A stretch of DNA of 8,817 nt, from positions 1-8,817 of the forward strand of contig JAICTW010000062.1 of NCBI GenBank assembly GCA_025936195.1. Reading direction: 5' to 3'. Source of the DNA: Flavisolibacter sp. (GTDB lineage: Bacteria; Bacteroidota; Bacteroidia; Chitinophagales; Chitinophagaceae). The notes beneath the pieces were generated by a model. It did no database searches and was not told where the DNA came from. It saw nothing but the letters and a program-made list of their open reading frames with translations. Shown piece after piece: positions 5,637 through 8,817 of this stretch. Both the position numbers and the translations under genes were made by a program. Each line of letters opens with the position of its first letter. The stretch's first letter is position 1.

Positions 5637-8600
5637 TTAGAAAGTAAGATTCAATCCTGCGGTTAAGGATTTGGTGTAGAAAATATTTAGGTTGCTGAAA
5701 CTGTTAATACCTTGCTCAGGATCAATAGTGAGATTTGGATCATAGGTCTTCGTCCATAAATTGGTACCTCTTACATAAAGCCGCAGGCCTGAAATGCCCA
5801 GCTTATTGACAACACTACTGCTTAAATTATATCCTACGGTTAAGTTGCGCAACCGTATAAAATCACCTTTGTACAGGAATCTTGTAGAGAAAGCATTTGA
5901 ATTATTGTCCGATCCAAAAACATACCTTGGAACATTGGTGATATCACCAGGCTTTTGCCATCTTTTTAAATTGATTGCATAGCGGTTCAGATCGGCATAC
6001 TGCCCATCAATAGAATAGGTGATCCATCTATCACGAACAAGATTTCCATAGTTGTAAACAAAATCGGTTTGAAGATCAAATCCTTTAAAATTAAACGTGC
6101 TGGTAAGACCTCCATAATATTTGGGAGCAGCCGTTCCTATAAGCTGGCGCTGCGCCTGACTATAGTCGTTAGTGGTTTTGCTGTGTGTGCCATCTATATA
6201 CCACAGCGGATCGCCGTTAGCAGGATCTACACCGGCCCATTCACGAACATAATAGGTTTGAAAATCGTAACCTTCTCTCCAAATGAACGGAGAATTGGAT
6301 GTAATGTCCTTTCCATTGGGCAACTTCAACACTTTGTTTTTATTGTGTGATAAATTGAAGTTGAGGTTCCATGAAAAATCTTTTGTTTTTACAGGTGTTC
6401 CACCCAGTGTTATTTCAAACCCTTTGTTTTCAATTTTTCCAACGTTATCAATGAACGACGTAAAGCCGGTAGTAGCAGAAAGAGGATTATTGAAAAGCAG
6501 TCCGTCTGAAACCCTTCTGTACACATCAAACATCAGCGTTAAACGATCTTTAAAGAAGCCGGCATCCAGGCCAATATCAGCCTGCTTGGTTGTTTCCCAG
6601 GTTAAATTTTCATTACCTACTACATCAAAATTTCCTCCGGGCTGACCGCCATAGTTCACACCATAATGAACGGTTGGCCTCCACTGATAATTACCAATAG
6701 CCGCATTACCGCTTGTTCCATAAGAACCACGCAGCTTCAAACCTGAAACAAAAGAAACATTGTTGAAAAACTGTTCACGGTCTATATTCCATGCAGCACC
6801 AACCGACCAGAAATTACCGTACAGATTATTTTCACTAAAGCGTGAAGAACCGTCTCTTCTAAAACTCCCACTCAGCACATAGCGGTTATCGTAATTCAAA
6901 GAAACGGCAGAATACACGCCTGCAAAATCATAATCAGAACCCGAGGAAGAAGCACCTACAGGAGTAGCGGAATTGGTACTATAAAAAAGCTGATTGGTAG
7001 GAGGAAATCCCTGACCTGCCGAATACACAAAATACCCTTTGTTCTTTTGCGCTTCATATCCCAATTTGGCATCAAGCCTGATCTTTCTCTCCGGCCCAAA
7101 AGCAGTATTGTAATCAAATTGGTTGGTAGCAATCCAATTAAAGAGGCGTGAATTATTGGTTTGCAAAAGTCCGCCGTAACCAACACCATCGCCATGAAAC
7201 TGGTTCCAGAAATTTTGTTCCTCAATTAAATTGTAATCAACACCGAAGCGGGTAGTGAATTTTAAATTTTTCAGAACAAGATATTCTGCACCCACACTTC
7301 CTTGTAACAAAGTGGTGTTGGTGATGTATTTATCGTATTTAGCAATATAAAGCGGATTGTAATTACCGCTATTGAAAGCCGTAGGATCATTTGGATCGGT
7401 ACTGATGTTTAAAGATCCATCTGCATTGTAGGGGTTTTGTGTTGGGCGAAGGAAGGGCAAGGTACCAACGGGGTTCGAATAAGCACCGCCGTTATTAGGT
7501 GAATTTTGTATGGCATTGGAACCGGTAAGGTTTACTGTAAAGCTCAACTTATCATTGGCAGCGTGTTTATAATTGGTACGAAAAGAATATCTTTTGAAAT
7601 CAGAACCAACTACCGTTGCCTGCTGATTAAAATAACCGCCTGAAACATAAAACTGGTTTTTAGCATCTCCACCGCTGGCAGACAAGTTATATTGTTGCTG
7701 CTGCCCTGTACGGGTGATCACATCCCGCCAGTTTGTATTCACACTGGTTCCTTCTCCGTATGCCTGTGCATATTGATCGGCAGCGGCATTGGCCTGGGCC
7801 TGCGTTCCACCCTGATCGAGCACTGCATTGACCACACCTTCTCTTAATAACATCAGATAATCACCAGCATTTAAAAAACGGGCATTCGGTGGCAGGTCGG
7901 CCAATTTGTTTATACCTGCTTCCACATCCACACTGAACTTTGTTTTACCGGCACGTCCCTTTTTAGTAGTGATCACAATTACTCCATTAGCACCACGTGA
8001 ACCATAAATAGATGTGGCTTGCGCATCCTTCAATACAGTTACACTTTCAATATCATTCGGATTCAATCCAGCTAAGGCATTAGCCGTTGTAGTAAGTCCG
8101 GTAAGGTCACCGGCATTAATGATAATTCCATCAACCACAAACAAAGGATCAGCACCGGCAGTAGCTGTACCAATACCTCTTATCCGTATGGCCTGAAAAG
8201 CACCAGGCTGTCCGGTTGATACAGGGGCCTGTAAACCGGCTACTTTCCCCTGCAGTTCCTCGTCCACCGAAGTGTAAGGCCGGTTTTGAATATCGGCAGA
8301 TTTTACGGTGCTTACCGATGAAGTGACATTAGCCCTTCTTTGTGTTCCATATCCGACTACCACCACTTCATCCAGATTTCCATTGGAAGCAGGCGTAAGG
8401 CTTACATTATATTCATTACTGCCGGTGAGCGAAATTTCACGGCTGTTTCTTCCTACATAAGAAACGATTAAGGTGTTAGCGTTTGAGGGAACCGAAAAAG
8501 AAAAATTGCCATCTGGTGTGGTAGTTGTTCCTATATTGGTTCCTTTAACCACGACAGAAGCATTGGCAAGTCCATTGCCTTTTTCATCGGTTACTTTACC

Positions 8601-8678
8601 GGAAATGGTGCGGGTTTGGGCCATTGCATACATTCCAACAAGCAAGAACCCAATGCTTAATAAAATTATTTTTCTCAT
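5637..8678 (-). CDS. SusC/RagA family TonB-dependent outer-membrane channel
   Basis: This 1013-residue protein is a TonB-linked active importer of the outer membrane. The ATG at 8678 is chosen because MRKIILLSIGFLLVGMYAMAQ is an immediate, well-formed signal peptide; an in-frame TTG at 8708 would only add ten residues in front. Next come a carboxypeptidase-D-like beta-sandwich (about 24-94, with ISGKVTDEKGNGLANASV and TTPDGNFSFSV), the DEVVVVGYGTQ motif (103-113), and the plug domain (about 115-240), which holds FVVDGI (180-185) and the family signature VLKDAQATSIYGSRGANGV (215-233). The remainder is the 22-strand-type beta barrel, ending in LTAGLNLTF with the terminal Phe expected for BAM-dependent assembly. 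Length is typical of the family and the frame is unbroken. No N-terminal FecR-interacting signalling extension is present. The gene leads a two-gene operon with susD, and no hydrolase, sulfatase or regulator is visible nearby. Confidence 0.95.
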   Translation of the reverse strand: MRKIILLSIGFLLVGMYAMAQTRTISGKVTDEKGNGLANASVVVKGTNIGTTTTPDGNFSFSVPSNANTLIVSYVGRNSREISLTGSNEYNVSLTPASNGNLDEVVVVGYGTQRRANVTSSVSTVKSADIQNRPYTSVDEELQGKVAGLQAPVSTGQPGAFQAIRIRGIGTATAGADPLFVVDGIIINAGDLTGLTTTANALAGLNPNDIESVTVLKDAQATSIYGSRGANGVIVITTKKGRAGKTKFSVDVEAGINKLADLPPNARFLNAGDYLMLLREGVVNAVLDQGGTQAQANAAADQYAQAYGEGTSVNTNWRDVITRTGQQQQYNLSASGGDAKNQFYVSGGYFNQQATVVGSDFKRYSFRTNYKHAANDKLSFTVNLTGSNAIQNSPNNGGAYSNPVGTLPFLRPTQNPYNADGSLNISTDPNDPTAFNSGNYNPLYIAKYDKYITNTTLLQGSVGAEYLVLKNLKFTTRFGVDYNLIEEQNFWNQFHGDGVGYGGLLQTNNSRLFNWIATNQFDYNTAFGPERKIRLDAKLGYEAQKNKGYFVYSAGQGFPPTNQLFYSTNSATPVGASSSGSDYDFAGVYSAVSLNYDNRYVLSGSFRRDGSSRFSENNLYGNFWSVGAAWNIDREQFFNNVSFVSGLKLRGSYGTSGNAAIGNYQWRPTVHYGVNYGGQPGGNFDVVGNENLTWETTKQADIGLDAGFFKDRLTLMFDVYRRVSDGLLFNNPLSATTGFTSFIDNVGKIENKGFEITLGGTPVKTKDFSWNLNFNLSHNKNKVLKLPNGKDITSNSPFIWREGYDFQTYYVREWAGVDPANGDPLWYIDGTHSKTTNDYSQAQRQLIGTAAPKYYGGLTSTFNFKGFDLQTDFVYNYGNLVRDRWITYSIDGQYADLNRYAINLKRWQKPGDITNVPRYVFGSDNNSNAFSTRFLYKGDFIRLRNLTVGYNLSSSVVNKLGISGLRLYVRGTNLWTKTYDPNLTIDPEQGINSFSNLNIFYTKSLTAGLNLTF

Positions 8679-8719
8679 CAGTTTACGTATTTTTTGAAAA
8701 GACCACAAGATGGGAACAG

Positions 8720-8755
8720 ATGCTTCAATAAAACTTCACTCAATTTGCGAAGCAT
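8720..8755. promoter_or_regulatory. Inverted repeat upstream of susC
   Basis: ATGCTTC (8720-8726) and GAAGCAT (8749-8755) are 7-base complements separated by 22 bases, 42-77 bases upstream of the susC ATG. The same upstream region also has the 10-base palindrome TTCTTAAGAA (8796-8805). These are candidate operator or leader structures. I found no TAnnTTTG -7 element on the minus strand between 8679 and 8817, so the promoter may lie further right, outside the window, or use an alternative sigma factor. Confidence 0.22.
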
Positions 8756-8817
8756 GAATTGTGTTGTATGAAGTCTGAAAAATCACTGATAAAGATTCTT
8801 AAGAAGAACCTCTGACA

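Noticed and set aside
6069..6645. Plus-strand open frames opposite susC (93 and 120 codons), and similar ones opposite susD
   Set aside because: They overlap one another and lie wholly antisense to conserved coding sequence, with no family resemblance.
6956..7225. 89-residue minus-strand open frame inside susC
   Set aside because: It is in another frame of the same strand, entirely within an intact susC, with no recognisable domain.
8679..8708. TTG start for susC ten codons upstream of the ATG at 8678
   Set aside because: The ATG at 8678 immediately begins a typical signal peptide. A TTG start adds residues with no role.
8740..8817. Minus-strand frame open from the right edge for 25 codons, ending in TGA at 8740-8742
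   Set aside because: It could be the tail of an upstream gene, but it is too short and lacks any recognisable C-terminal motif.
1..8817. CRISPR array, tRNA/rRNA genes, insertion sequences, attachment sites, origin
   Set aside because: I looked for regularly spaced repeats, cloverleaf-like tRNA ends, transposase-like proteins and terminal repeats, and saw none.

Overview
The window comes from a member of the Bacteroidota, most likely family Chitinophagaceae. The evidence is a type IX secretion/gliding gene pair (porU and gldJ), a SusC/SusD outer-membrane import pair, and a TAnnTTTG-type -7 promoter element next to murF. The family placement is inference from protein style; the phylum placement is strong.

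Left part (1-3900): a partial porU, the T9SS sortase, reads leftward off the window edge. A 223-base divergent spacer with three inverted repeats separates it from gldJ, which reads rightward and encodes the GldJ lipoprotein. An intrinsic terminator follows gldJ. Then comes a two-gene unit: murF (last cytoplasmic step of peptidoglycan precursor synthesis) and a DUF983 membrane protein 5 bases behind it. From memory, the order porU <-> gldJ - murF is also seen in flavobacteria, so this looks like core, vertically inherited sequence.

Middle (3901-4168): a convergent, gene-free spacer of 268 bases. It has several hairpin-forming repeats and a strong, probably bidirectional terminator (4123-4155).

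Right part (4169-8817): a leftward susC-susD operon. The 1013-residue SusC/RagA TonB-dependent channel is followed after 10 bases by the 485-residue SusD/RagB surface lipoprotein. Together they would form a lidded nutrient importer of the outer membrane. No degradative enzyme, regulator or anti-sigma factor is visible in the window, so the substrate cannot be named. The last 139 bases are the upstream region of susC, with a small inverted repeat and no recognisable promoter.

I do not see a clearly new biological system here. The most worthwhile loose ends are non-coding: the near-leaderless murF promoter, the competing hairpins behind gldJ, the hairpin in front of the gldJ start codon, and a possible small RNA in the convergent spacer.
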